From an uncultured Lachnospiraceae bacterium (GTDB lineage Bacteria; Bacillota; Clostridia; Lachnospirales; Lachnospiraceae): a DNA stretch of 21,188 nt. The notes beneath the pieces were generated by a model. That model searched no databases and was not told the origin of the DNA. It saw nothing but the letters and a program-made list of their open reading frames with translations. This document shows positions 1 to 7,277 of this stretch, in pieces (positions within the stretch are counted from its first letter, which is position 1; every line of letters starts with the position of its first letter). The translations under genes were made by a program, and so were the position numbers. The DNA lies in the NCBI GenBank assembly GCA_937916415.1, contig CALGGH010000273.1, positions 1 to 21,188 on the forward strand, read 5' to 3'.

Positions 1-2
1 AT

Positions 3-428
3 GTAAACAAGAACCCACAATATTTGTACAGCAGTTGGAATATTATCAGCAGCTCTGACCAGACAGAGTGGGCCTCTGACATGACAGACGATCTCTGGGC
101 TGCCGCCAAGACCATATTCGATCCATGCCCTGCAGGATGGCGGGTTCCCGACAAGGCTGTCTGGGAAGGTGACTTTGTCACAAGCCTTGAAGCCGCCTCC
201 CTTTCAGACAATGGCTTCACTGTTTCCGGAATCAGATATCCAAATACTGCCGTCAGACTGCCAAACTCCGTATCTGTCGATGGGGATAAGCAGACTAATG
301 GTGGGCTTATTCTTGAAAACCTGGGTGATTACCACATCTTTGTTTGGGCTTTCAACGGACAGTTGCACAAGGAAAAATTCTACTATGAATATCCAGGAGG
401 ATCCACCCCTACGGTAACTACCGGAACT
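3..428 (+). CDS. Partial Bacteroidetes-type surface protein fragment (FISUMP-like), foreign to the rest of the window
   Basis: An open frame runs from the first bases of the window with no start codon, so the 5' end is missing. The product carries DPCPAGWRVPD near residue 41, a signature seen in Bacteroidetes and Fibrobacter secreted proteins (Fibrobacter succinogenes major paralogous domain and related surface lipoproteins). Around it are the Trp- and Asn-rich stretches usual for such domains. The specific role is unknown; the family is exported or cell-surface. The likeness ends around the GGSTPTVTTGTY segment. After about base 428 the frame only reads antisense through metY, so its later stop near 587 is meaningless. 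The fragment meets the metY 3' end tail to tail with no spacer or terminator. I infer an assembly chimera rather than a real neighbour. Confidence is good for the family type and low for exact ends. Confidence 0.6.
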
Positions 429-1693
429 TATCCAAACCGCCCGATCAGGTCCGCCGGATCCTCCAGACCGCAGGAGATACGTATAAGGCCGGCAGGTATA
501 CCTGCAGCCGCAAGCTGTTCGTCGGTCATCTGTCTGTGGGTGCTCGTCGCGGGATTCAGACAACATGTACGTGCATCCGCCACATGAGTCTCTATCACTG
601 CCAGTTTGAGTTTCTTCATGAAGCTCTCCGCAGCCTTCCTGCCGCCCTCGATCTCGAAGCTCACGACTCCGCATCCGCCTCCGTTCAAGTACTTAAGCGC
701 GATTTCATGATATTTGTCCGATTCAAGTCCCGGATAGCTGACGTGAACGACTCCGGGCTGCCTGGCCAGAAACTCAGCCACGGCCTGCCCGTTCTCGACG
801 TGCCTGGGCATGCGTACGTGCAGCGATTCGAGTCCCAGGTTCAGCAGGAAAGCGTTCTGAGGGGACTGTATGCATCCAAAATCCCTCATGAGCTGAGCCG
901 TGCACTTGGTGATGAAGGCACCGCCCTGTCCGAACTTCCCGGCATACGTGATGCCGTGATACGACTCGTCGGGAGTGCACAGTCCGGGAAATTTGTCCGC
1001 ATGAGCCATCCAGTCAAAATTGCCCGAGTCAACTATGGCTCCGCCCACGGCGGCACCGTGTCCGTCCATGTACTTGGTGGTGGAATGAGTGACTATGTCG
1101 GCTCCCCATTCGAAGGGCCGGCATCCCACGGGAGTGGGGAAGGTGTTGTCCACGATGAGCGGAACGCCATGCCTGTGTGCCACCCTCGCGAACTTTTCAA
1201 TGTCAAGCACGGTCAGTGCGGGATTGGCTATGGTCTCTCCGAACATGGCGCGGGTGTTGTCCTTAAAGGCCGCGTCAAGCTCATCCTCGGACGCGTCGGG
1301 TGAGACAAACGTCACGTCAATGCCCATTTTCGCCATGGTCACTGAGATCAGGTTGAACGTACCTCCATATATCGAGGATGAAGCGACTATGTGGCTTCCG
1401 TTTTCACATACGTTAAAAAGCGCAAAGAAGTTGGCAGCCTGTCCGGAGCCGGTCAGCATTCCGGCCGTACCGCCCTCAAGCTCCGCAATCTTGGCGGCAA
1501 CGTAGTCATTGGTCGGATTCTGCAGCCTGGTATAAAAGTAACCGCTCGCCTCCAGGTCAAACAGCCTGCCCATGTCCTCGCTGGTGTCATACTTAAAAGT
1601 CGTTGACTGGATGATGGGTATCTGCCTGGGTTCTCCGTTGCCCGGCGTATAACCGCCCTGTACGCATCTCGTACCTATGGATCGTTCGCTCAT
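428..1693 (-). CDS. metY: O-acetylhomoserine sulfhydrylase (PLP-dependent Cys/Met metabolism enzyme), 3' end probably truncated
   Basis: The enzyme replaces the acetyl group of O-acetyl-L-homoserine with sulfide or methanethiol to give homocysteine or methionine, in the cytoplasm. The 421-residue product has the Cys/Met-metabolism PLP fold: YTRLQNPTND near residue 54, the cofactor-binding TGSGQAA near 81, VDNTF near 181, and the Schiff-base lysine K207 in HSTTKYMDGHG. The C-terminal domain keeps RISCGLEDPADL. The start is set by AAGGAGG seven bases before the ATG. The protein stops at DLIGRFG, roughly ten residues before family members normally end in a final helix, and the stop lies where the foreign left-end sequence begins. 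The true C-terminus is therefore probably missing. It lies downstream of tsf behind a hairpin terminator, with no clear promoter of its own. Methionine gamma-lyase or cystathionine gamma-synthase activity is less likely given the length and the GCRPFEWGAD region. Confidence 0.85.
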   Translation of the reverse strand: MSERSIGTRCVQGGYTPGNGEPRQIPIIQSTTFKYDTSEDMGRLFDLEASGYFYTRLQNPTNDYVAAKIAELEGGTAGMLTGSGQAANFFALFNVCENGSHIVASSSIYGGTFNLISVTMAKMGIDVTFVSPDASEDELDAAFKDNTRAMFGETIANPALTVLDIEKFARVAHRHGVPLIVDNTFPTPVGCRPFEWGADIVTHSTTKYMDGHGAAVGGAIVDSGNFDWMAHADKFPGLCTPDESYHGITYAGKFGQGGAFITKCTAQLMRDFGCIQSPQNAFLLNLGLESLHVRMPRHVENGQAVAEFLARQPGVVHVSYPGLESDKYHEIALKYLNGGGCGVVSFEIEGGRKAAESFMKKLKLAVIETHVADARTCCLNPATSTHRQMTDEQLAAAGIPAGLIRISCGLEDPADLIGRFG

Positions 1694-1714
1694 CTTGACC
1701 TCCTTAAAAGTGAA

Positions 1715-1740
1715 ACAGTCGGCCAGAACCAGCCGACTGT
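1715..1740 (-). terminator. Hairpin terminator or attenuator between tsf and metY
   Basis: A perfect 9-bp inverted repeat (ACAGTCGGC / GCCGACTGT) with an 8-base loop lies 38 bases after the tsf stop. On the minus strand it is followed by the imperfect T-rich run TTCACTTTT and then directly by the metY ribosome binding site. It probably ends most rpsB-tsf transcripts. The interrupted T run suggests some read-through, which could be how metY is transcribed, since no good promoter is visible in the spacer. Confidence 0.7.
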
Positions 1741-1778
1741 GATCAACTAAAACTTAACCTCTTGTCAGCATCCGTTGC

Positions 1779-2699
1779 TTAAGCGTTCATCTGAGCTGCA
1801 ACTTCAGCGGCAAAGTCTTCATTCTTCTTTTCCATGCCCTCGCCAACCTCATAACGGATGAACTTGGTGAGCTTAAGGTCCTTGCTGACGGTAGCCAGGT
1901 ACTGGGCAACGGTCTGCTTGCCGTCCTCTGCCCTGACGTATGCCTGATCAAGCAGCACCACTTCCTTGAGCAGCTTGTTCACGCGGCCCTTGATGATGCC
2001 CTGCTTAACGTTATCGGGCTTGGCAGCTTCCTTGGGATCGGCATCCATCTGAGCCTTGAGTATCTCGGTCTCGTGATCGACGTAAGCCTGGTCAACGTCG
2101 CTGTCAGCGATGAACCTGGGGCTCATGGCTGCGATCTGCATTGCCACGTTGGTCAGGGCTTCCTTAACGGAAGCATCAGCTCCTGCGCCGTCAGCTGCTA
2201 CGACCACGCCAATGCGTCCGCCGCCATGCAGATATGAAACAACGCAGTCACCGCTTGCCTTTTCAAAGCGGCGGATCGAAAGCTTCTCTCCGATGGTAGC
2301 GGTCTTGTCAACGAGCACTTCCTTAACTGTCTTGGAAACATCCTCGTTCCATTTTTCCTCAAGAAGCGCATCCACGTCAGACGCTCCGGAAGCAAGTGCC
2401 TGCCTGGCAACTCCCTCAACGAACGTCTGGAACACTTCGTTCTTGGCCACGAAGTCGGTCTCAGAGTTAACCTCAACGACTGCGGCGGTCTTGTCTCCGT
2501 CGATGGCCACGCGGCAGATTCCCTCTGCTGCGATGCGGCTTGCCTTCTTCTCAGCCTTGGCAGCTCCGCTCTTGCGCAGAACTTCAACTGCCTCTTCCAT
2601 ATTTCCATTGGTCTCAGCCAGGGCCTTCTTGCAGTCCATCATGCCGGCGCCCGTGGACTCACGCAACTCCTTGACCATTGCTGCTGTAATATCTGCCAT
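1779..2699 (-). CDS. tsf: Elongation factor Ts
   Basis: EF-Ts is the cytoplasmic nucleotide exchange factor that releases GDP from EF-Tu. The 306-residue product opens MADITAAMVKELRESTGAGM, followed by DCKKALAET: the N-terminal UBA-like domain with the family signature. The dimerisation core follows, including the TDFVAKNE motif near residue 80 that contacts EF-Tu. The length is normal for Clostridia. The frame extends upstream, and there are two in-frame ATGs six bases apart. The AGGAGG lies 2 bases before the first and 8 before the second, so the second (2699) was chosen. It follows rpsB by 72 bases, the standard bacterial pair, and is co-transcribed with it. Confidence 0.97.
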   Translation of the reverse strand: MADITAAMVKELRESTGAGMMDCKKALAETNGNMEEAVEVLRKSGAAKAEKKASRIAAEGICRVAIDGDKTAAVVEVNSETDFVAKNEVFQTFVEGVARQALASGASDVDALLEEKWNEDVSKTVKEVLVDKTATIGEKLSIRRFEKASGDCVVSYLHGGGRIGVVVAADGAGADASVKEALTNVAMQIAAMSPRFIADSDVDQAYVDHETEILKAQMDADPKEAAKPDNVKQGIIKGRVNKLLKEVVLLDQAYVRAEDGKQTVAQYLATVSKDLKLTKFIRYEVGEGMEKKNEDFAAEVAAQMNA

Positions 2700-2771
2700 T
2701 TTCATTTCCTCCTGAAAAACTAATATCTGCTGCGGATCCATGACTCCGATCCGGAATCAGGTCACGCTCAA

Positions 2772-3542
2772 TCATTCCTCGTCAGCTGCGATCTCCTCGA
2801 TGTCGGTGGGTTCGCTCTCCGTTGCCTCGGGCTGTATGTTCTCGTCGCTTACGAACTCCTCGCCCTGGTTGGCCTCGATGACCGCATCAGCCATCTTGCC
2901 GGTAAGCAGCTTGACCGCACGTATGGCGTCATCATTGCCGGGGATCACGTAATCAAGTTCCTCAGGATCGCAGTTGGTGTCGCCGATTCCGATCAGGGTG
3001 ATTCCCAGGGTATGAGCCTCCTGTACGCAGATGTGCTCCTTCTTGGGATCAACTACGAAGATCGCGTCGGGGATCCTCGTCATCTCCTTGATTCCGCCGA
3101 GGTTCTTCTCAAGCTTGTCCCACTCCTTGCGAAGCTGGATGACTTCCTTCTTGGGCAGTACGTCAAAGGTTCCGTCCTCTGACATCTTCTCGATGGCCTT
3201 AAGTCTCTCAACGCGTGAACGGATGGTACGGAAGTTGGTGAGCATGCCGCCCAGCCATCTCTCGTTAACATAGAACATTCCGCAACGCTCTGCCTCGGTC
3301 TTGACCGCATCCTGTGCCTGCTTCTTGGTACCTACGAAAAGGATCGTTCCTCCCTGTGATACGATGTCGAATACTGCATTGTAGGCCTCGTCGACCTTGC
3401 CTACGCTCTTCTGCAGGTCGATGATGTGGATCCCGTTGCGCTCCGTAAAGATATAGGGAGCCATCTTGGGGTTCCACCTGCGGGTCTGGTGTCCAAAATG
3501 AACGCCTGCTTCAAGTAACTGCTTCATTGATACTACACTCAT
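2772..3542 (-). CDS. rpsB: Small ribosomal subunit protein S2
   Basis: S2 is a late-assembling 30S protein needed for S1 docking and mRNA binding. The 256-residue product opens MSVVSMKQLLEAGVHFGHQ and carries RRWNPKMAPYI, FVGTKKQAQ near residue 70, and the PDAIFVVDPKKE segment near 157, all conserved in S2. The tail after about residue 230 is acidic and family-variable. GGAGGT seven to eight bases before the ATG fixes the start. It is the first gene of rpsB-tsf, preceded by a 290-base spacer with a candidate promoter and hairpins. Its position straight after truA is unusual, since Clostridia normally have rplM-rpsI there. Confidence 0.97.
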   Translation of the reverse strand: MSVVSMKQLLEAGVHFGHQTRRWNPKMAPYIFTERNGIHIIDLQKSVGKVDEAYNAVFDIVSQGGTILFVGTKKQAQDAVKTEAERCGMFYVNERWLGGMLTNFRTIRSRVERLKAIEKMSEDGTFDVLPKKEVIQLRKEWDKLEKNLGGIKEMTRIPDAIFVVDPKKEHICVQEAHTLGITLIGIGDTNCDPEELDYVIPGNDDAIRAVKLLTGKMADAVIEANQGEEFVSDENIQPEATESEPTDIEEIAADEE

Positions 3543-3711
3543 GTCTTACCTCCATTTGGTTAAACTTCCGCACGTCCTGTTGCGGTATGAGCATCCGCGA
3601 TATCCCGTTCTACCCTGCCGGGCACCGGACGGAACCAGACGCACGTGCATGATCATACTGCTGCATGCCTTAAGGAGCCGTGTCATGGATGCACGGATCC
3701 TACGCACATGC
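3543..3711 (-). promoter_or_regulatory. Structured 5' leader of rpsB-tsf (candidate S2 autoregulatory leader)
   Basis: If transcription starts from the promoter at 3718-3746, the rpsB mRNA has about 170 untranslated bases. Visible folds are a 10-bp hairpin with one internal mismatch (3673-3682 with 3692-3701) and a 5-bp hairpin (3568-3572 with 3581-3585) shortly before the ribosome binding site. Ribosomal protein S2 is known to repress its own operon through leader RNA in several bacteria. I infer a comparable role from position and length only and did not match any known S2 motif. Confidence 0.35.
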
Positions 3712-3717
3712 CCAATT

Positions 3718-3746
3718 ATTTTACTCTCATCCCATGCATTACGCAA
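3718..3746 (-). promoter_or_regulatory. Candidate promoter for rpsB-tsf
   Basis: On the minus strand, TTGCGT (3746-3741), a 17-base spacer and TAAAAT (3723-3718) form a sigma-A-like promoter. The -35 is poor and the -10 good. It is the best candidate in the 290-base spacer between truA and rpsB. No convincing terminator for truA was found in the same spacer, so read-through from the ecf-truA transcript may add to expression. Confidence 0.45.
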
Positions 3747-3832
3747 GGGTTTATCAGCAAAAAACTTGACGTTTGCATCGTTTTTATCGTTTTTTATGAT
3801 GCCGCTATCCAAGGAAAAGCATCCATGGGCGC

Positions 3833-4663
3833 TTAAGGAATGCGCGGCACCCCGCCCACGTATTCTATCGATTCGAGACACAGTCCTCCGGGCGGCAGCG
3901 TAGGCCCTGCCTTGGATCTGTCCAGCCCGGCTATGATGCCGGCCACGTCTCCGGGTCTGATCCGGCCCCTGCCGGCTTCAAGCAGCGTGCCGGCGATTAT
4001 GCGGACCATGTTGTACAGAAAGCCCGAGCCGGTGACGCATATGTCGACGCATTCGGAATCGTCGTGTGCGGCAGGTTCCGCTTCGTTCACGATCGCCGGG
4101 CAGGCCGGTCGCATCCCGCCGCGTGCGGGATTGCTCGTTACGCCAAGGCCGTATATCTCCCTGACAGTCGTTTCCGCATGGGATCCGGCCGCGCAGAATG
4201 CCGCGAAGTCATGCTCTCCCATGAATGCTCCGGCCGCTTCCTGCATGGCTTCCACGTCCAGCGGTCCGTAAACGTGATGCCTGTAGAGCCTTTCAAAGGG
4301 CGGACAGATCTCTCCGTGAAACAGCCTGTAGCAATACGTCTTGCGAGTGTCTGCGTGTCTGGGATGAAACAAATCGTCCACGCGGAAGGAATCCAGTATG
4401 CGGACGTCAGCCGGCAGAACGCCGTTCAGGGCCTGCACGTACCTGTCAGGAGGTATCGCGGATGCGGTGTCAAATATGCATACGTTGCCGCGAGCATGCA
4501 CGCCGGCATCGGTACGGCTGCAGCCCGTCACCTCCACGGGGGCTCCCGTGAGCAGGGTCAGGCAGTCATTCAGCACGCCCTCTATGGTGGCGGGTTCGTT
4601 TTTTTGCGCCTGCCATCCGTGGTATGCCGTGCCGTCATATGATACTTTGAGAAAAATCCTCAT
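3833..4663 (-). CDS. truA: tRNA pseudouridine(38-40) synthase TruA
   Basis: TruA converts uridines 38, 39 and 40 in the anticodon arm of tRNAs to pseudouridine. The 276-residue product has the N-terminal FLKVSYDGTAYHGWQ, the catalytic aspartate D52 in GCSRTDAGVHA, LFHPRHADTRKTYCY near residue 98, and FLYNMVRIIAG near 215. Catalytic and RNA-binding motifs are intact. The protein is about 25-30 residues longer than the usual ~245. The extra length is a Pro/Ala/Gly-rich insertion at roughly residues 175-203, between VREIYGLGV and CVDICVTGSG, probably a surface loop. It starts 15 bases after ecfT and ends the ecfA1-ecfA2-ecfT-truA cluster, a common Firmicutes arrangement. Confidence 0.96.
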   Translation of the reverse strand: MRIFLKVSYDGTAYHGWQAQKNEPATIEGVLNDCLTLLTGAPVEVTGCSRTDAGVHARGNVCIFDTASAIPPDRYVQALNGVLPADVRILDSFRVDDLFHPRHADTRKTYCYRLFHGEICPPFERLYRHHVYGPLDVEAMQEAAGAFMGEHDFAAFCAAGSHAETTVREIYGLGVTSNPARGGMRPACPAIVNEAEPAAHDDSECVDICVTGSGFLYNMVRIIAGTLLEAGRGRIRPGDVAGIIAGLDRSKAGPTLPPGGLCLESIEYVGGVPRIP

Positions 4664-4678
4664 TGTTTTCTCCGGTCG

Positions 4679-5479
4679 TTACAGGAATATCCTGATCAGG
4701 ACGCATCCGGCTAAGAAACACCAGGTAATGGCATATGAGACGTAATCGCGTCTGGCATAGACGAGCGGCTTCATCTTGGTCCTGCCCTCTCCCCCGCGAT
4801 AGCACCTGGCCTCCATGGCCATGGCCAGGTCATTGGCCCTCCTGAATGCTGATATGAAAAGCGGAACGAGGATGGGCACGAGGGCCTTGGCCCTCTTGAT
4901 CAGGTCGCCGTTTTCAAAGTCGGCTCCCCTGGCCATCTGTGCCTTCATGATTATGTCAGTTTCCTCGAGAAGAATCGGTATGAACCTGAGCGCTATCGAC
5001 ATCATCATGGCGATCTCGTGCACCGGCACGTGCAGGCGGGTAAGCGGCCTAAGCAGCCGCTCCATGGCATCCGTCAGGTTATTCGGCGTCGTCGTGAGCG
5101 TCATGAGCGACGTGCCCGTAATGAGCAGCACGAGCCTGAGCGCCATCGTAAAGCCTATCCTGATGCCCTCCCAGGTGACGTTTATCTTCCAGAATGACAG
5201 CAGCACCCGGCCGGGCGTAAGCAGCATGTTAAAAAGCACCGTAATGAACAATATTATCATGATGGGGCGCAGGCCCTTGACTATGTACCTGACCGGTACC
5301 CCGGACAGGCCGACCATGACGATCATGAACGCGGCCACGAAGGCATATCCGACCGGATTGTCCACCAGAAATATTGATATTATGTAAACTAGCGTCGCTA
5401 CGAGCTTAACCCTGGGATCCAGACGGTGAATGACCGATTCAGCATCATAATATTGTCCAATCGTAATCTCTCTGATCAT
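4679..5479 (-). CDS. ecfT: Energy-coupling factor transporter transmembrane subunit EcfT
   Basis: EcfT is the membrane scaffold of the group II ECF importer. It couples ATP hydrolysis by EcfA1/EcfA2 to exchangeable substrate-binding EcfS proteins that take up vitamins or metal ions. The 266-residue product has several hydrophobic segments (about 26-55, 72-87, 108-128, 198-212, 247-265). Its two cytoplasmic coupling motifs are ARG (183-185, in QMARGADF) and ARC (224-226, in AMEARCYRGG). The second reads ARC where ARG is usual, a mild variant. Its start overlaps the ecfA2 stop by four bases (ATGA), implying coupled translation. No EcfS gene lies in the window, so the substrate cannot be named. 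Confidence 0.95.
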   Translation of the reverse strand: MIREITIGQYYDAESVIHRLDPRVKLVATLVYIISIFLVDNPVGYAFVAAFMIVMVGLSGVPVRYIVKGLRPIMIILFITVLFNMLLTPGRVLLSFWKINVTWEGIRIGFTMALRLVLLITGTSLMTLTTTPNNLTDAMERLLRPLTRLHVPVHEIAMMMSIALRFIPILLEETDIIMKAQMARGADFENGDLIKRAKALVPILVPLFISAFRRANDLAMAMEARCYRGGEGRTKMKPLVYARRDYVSYAITWCFLAGCVLIRIFL

Positions 5480-6375
5480 GCCTTTTCTTCGGACGAGGAT
5501 CCGTTTTGCCCATCCATGGGGGCTTTTCTCATCCTATACAGGTTCATTATCTGCTCACAGGCATCCTCGATGGTCGTGGTCGTCTCATCCACGTCGAAAC
5601 GGTGCCTCTTTAGCGAACGCATCACGTAGGTGATCTCGGGCAGAGCCAGGCCCATGTCCTCCAGTTCCTTCACGTGCTTAAATACTTCCTTGGGCACGTC
5701 ATCATACTTTACCCTGCCCCGGTCCATGACCAGCAGCCTCTCCACGTAATTGGCCACGTCGTCCATGCTGTGCGAGACCAGTATGACCGTCATGTGGTTG
5801 TCATGGTGAAGCTTAGCCGTAAGCTCCAGTATCTCTTCCCTGCCCGCCGGATCGAGTCCCGCCGTGGGTTCGTCGAGAATGAGTACCCTCGGCTGCATCG
5901 CCAGGACTCCGGCTATCGCCACCCTTCTTTTCTGTCCGCCAGACAGCTCGAACGGTGAATTGCCGAATTCCTCCTCGGTCATGCCTACGGCCAAAAGGGC
6001 TTCCCTGGCCCTCTTCTCGATCTCATCCTTGTCCAGGCCCAGGTTTTTGGGGCCGAAGCAGACGTCGGCAAGTACGTCCGTCTCGAACAGCTGATGCTCG
6101 GGATACTGAAAGACCAGCCCGACCTTTCCGCGCAGGGCCCTTCTGTCATAATCCCTGGCGTGAATGTCCTCGCCGTCAAAAGTAATAGTCCCGCTGGTGG
6201 GCTTTAGCAGACCGTTCAGGTGCTGGACCAGCGTGGACTTGCCGCAGCCGGTATGTCCTATCAGTCCGATGAACTGGCCATCCTCCAGCGTCAGGCATAT
6301 GTCATCCAACGCATGCACGGGATGATTGGTGTCCGTAGCGTATATGCAGTTTACGTGATCAAGACTTAAAGGCAT
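5476..6375 (-). CDS. ecfA2: Energy-coupling factor transporter ATPase EcfA2
   Basis: This is the second ABC ATPase of the group II ECF importer and pairs with EcfA1 on the inner membrane face. In the 299-residue product, Walker A GHTGCGKST spans 40-48, the Q-loop glutamine is Q90 in VFQYPEHQLF, the signature LSGGQKRR begins at 144, Walker B VLILDEP is 164-170, and the H-switch lies in VSHSMDD. FQYPEHQLFE is characteristic of EcfA2 as opposed to EcfA1. The C-terminal ~80 residues are the usual ECF-ATPase extension. The frame starts inside the ecfA1 coding end (17-base overlap) and its stop overlaps ecfT, so the three subunits are probably translated in step. Confidence 0.95.
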   Translation of the reverse strand: MPLSLDHVNCIYATDTNHPVHALDDICLTLEDGQFIGLIGHTGCGKSTLVQHLNGLLKPTSGTITFDGEDIHARDYDRRALRGKVGLVFQYPEHQLFETDVLADVCFGPKNLGLDKDEIEKRAREALLAVGMTEEEFGNSPFELSGGQKRRVAIAGVLAMQPRVLILDEPTAGLDPAGREEILELTAKLHHDNHMTVILVSHSMDDVANYVERLLVMDRGRVKYDDVPKEVFKHVKELEDMGLALPEITYVMRSLKRHRFDVDETTTTIEDACEQIMNLYRMRKAPMDGQNGSSSEEKA

Positions 6376-7216
6376 CCTTGATGGCCTCTCTGAGTTCCTT
6401 ACGGGTGAGCACGCAGTCAGGAATGGGCATGCCCTGTTTCTTCAGTTCGTGAGCCAGCAACGTGACTTGTGGCACGTTCAGTCTCAGCTCCTGCAGTTTC
6501 TCAACTTGCGAAAATATCTCCTTAGGGGTTCCCTGCATGGCTACGTGCCCCTTGTCCATGACGATTATCTTGTCCGAATATATCGTCTCTTCCATGTAAT
6601 GTGTTATCAGCACGATGGTGATCTTTTCCACGTCGTTCAGCGCCCTGGCGGCCCTGATGACTTCCTTGCGGCCGTTGGGATCCAGCATGGCCGTCGGCTC
6701 GTCCAGGATGATGCACTTGGGATGCATGGCCAGGACTCCGGCGATGGAAACGCGCTGCTTCTGTCCTCCCGAGAGCTTGTTCGGCGAGCGCATGCGGAAA
6801 TCCAGCATGCCGAGGAGCCTGAGACTCTCATTCACCCTCTCCCATATCTCAGGAGTCGGCACGCCCAGGTTCTCCGGGCCGAAGCCCACGTCCTCCTCAA
6901 CCAGCTGTCCGATGATCTGATTGTCAGGATTCTGAAACACCATGCCTGCCCTTTGCCTGACCTCCCAGGTGTTGGCCGGATCGGCGGTATTTAAGCCGTC
7001 CACGCAGACCTCGCCCTCGGTAGGCGACAGGATGGCATTAATATGCTTGGCCAGCGTCGACTTGCCGGATCCGTTGTGCCCGAGTATCGAAATGAACTCT
7101 CCCGGGCGCACGTCCACGTCAACGCAGTCAACGGCCCTGGTCTTGCCACAGACGTTGCCCTCGTCGTCCCTGCGCAGGTATTCATATATGAGGTTTTTGG
7201 CTGTAATTATTCCCAT
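6359..7216 (-). CDS. ecfA1: Energy-coupling factor transporter ATPase EcfA1
   Basis: This is the first ABC ATPase of the ECF importer. In the 285-residue product, Walker A GHNGSGKST is 46-54, the Q-loop is FQNPDNQ (Q95), the signature LSGGQKQR begins at 148, Walker B CIILDEP is 168-174 with catalytic E173, and the H-switch is in LITHYMEE. FQNPDNQI marks it as EcfA1. The opening MGIITAKNLIYEY matches the family N-terminus, so the ATG at 7216 is right even though no purine-rich ribosome binding site precedes it. A good promoter ends only eight bases before the ATG, suggesting a leaderless or nearly leaderless mRNA. In most Clostridia this gene directly follows rplQ; here a plus-strand peptidase gene separates them. 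Confidence 0.96.
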   Translation of the reverse strand: MGIITAKNLIYEYLRRDDEGNVCGKTRAVDCVDVDVRPGEFISILGHNGSGKSTLAKHINAILSPTEGEVCVDGLNTADPANTWEVRQRAGMVFQNPDNQIIGQLVEEDVGFGPENLGVPTPEIWERVNESLRLLGMLDFRMRSPNKLSGGQKQRVSIAGVLAMHPKCIILDEPTAMLDPNGRKEVIRAARALNDVEKITIVLITHYMEETIYSDKIIVMDKGHVAMQGTPKEIFSQVEKLQELRLNVPQVTLLAHELKKQGMPIPDCVLTRKELREAIKDAFKS

Positions 7217-7224
7217 ACCGAACT

Positions 7225-7253
7225 ATTTTAATCTCAAACAGGTATATAGTCAA
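7225..7253 (-). promoter_or_regulatory. Promoter of the ecfA1-ecfA2-ecfT-truA operon
   Basis: On the minus strand, TTGACT (7253-7248), a spacer of exactly 17 bases and TAAAAT (7230-7225) make a near-consensus sigma-A promoter. The expected start site is about 7218, within two or three bases of the ecfA1 ATG at 7216. Its -35 box overlaps the place where the -35 of the opposing peptidase promoter would lie, so the two may compete or be controlled together. Confidence 0.7.
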
Positions 7254-7268
7254 ATGAAAAGGGGGGTA

Positions 7269-7277
7269 TGGTATAAT
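7269..7277 (+). promoter_or_regulatory. Extended -10 promoter of the M15 peptidase gene
   Basis: TGGTATAAT is a perfect -10 hexamer (7272-7277) with an upstream TG at the extended -10 position. The -35 region is poor: only TAGTCA at a 19-base spacing. This pattern fits a promoter that relies on the extended -10. Initiation is expected near 7284, at the left edge of the 22-base palindrome at 7285-7306. Confidence 0.65.

Noticed and set aside
536..1303. 255-codon plus-strand open frame
   Set aside because: It is antisense to metY, whose catalytic motifs are intact on the other strand.
2700..2741. Longer tsf start at 2741
   Set aside because: The extra residues are not part of EF-Ts and the AGGAGG falls inside them, eight bases before the ATG at 2699.
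3766..3800. Plus-strand promoter TTGACG...TATGAT in the truA-rpsB spacer
   Set aside because: The spacing is 23 bases, too long for a sigma-A promoter, and no plus-strand gene follows.
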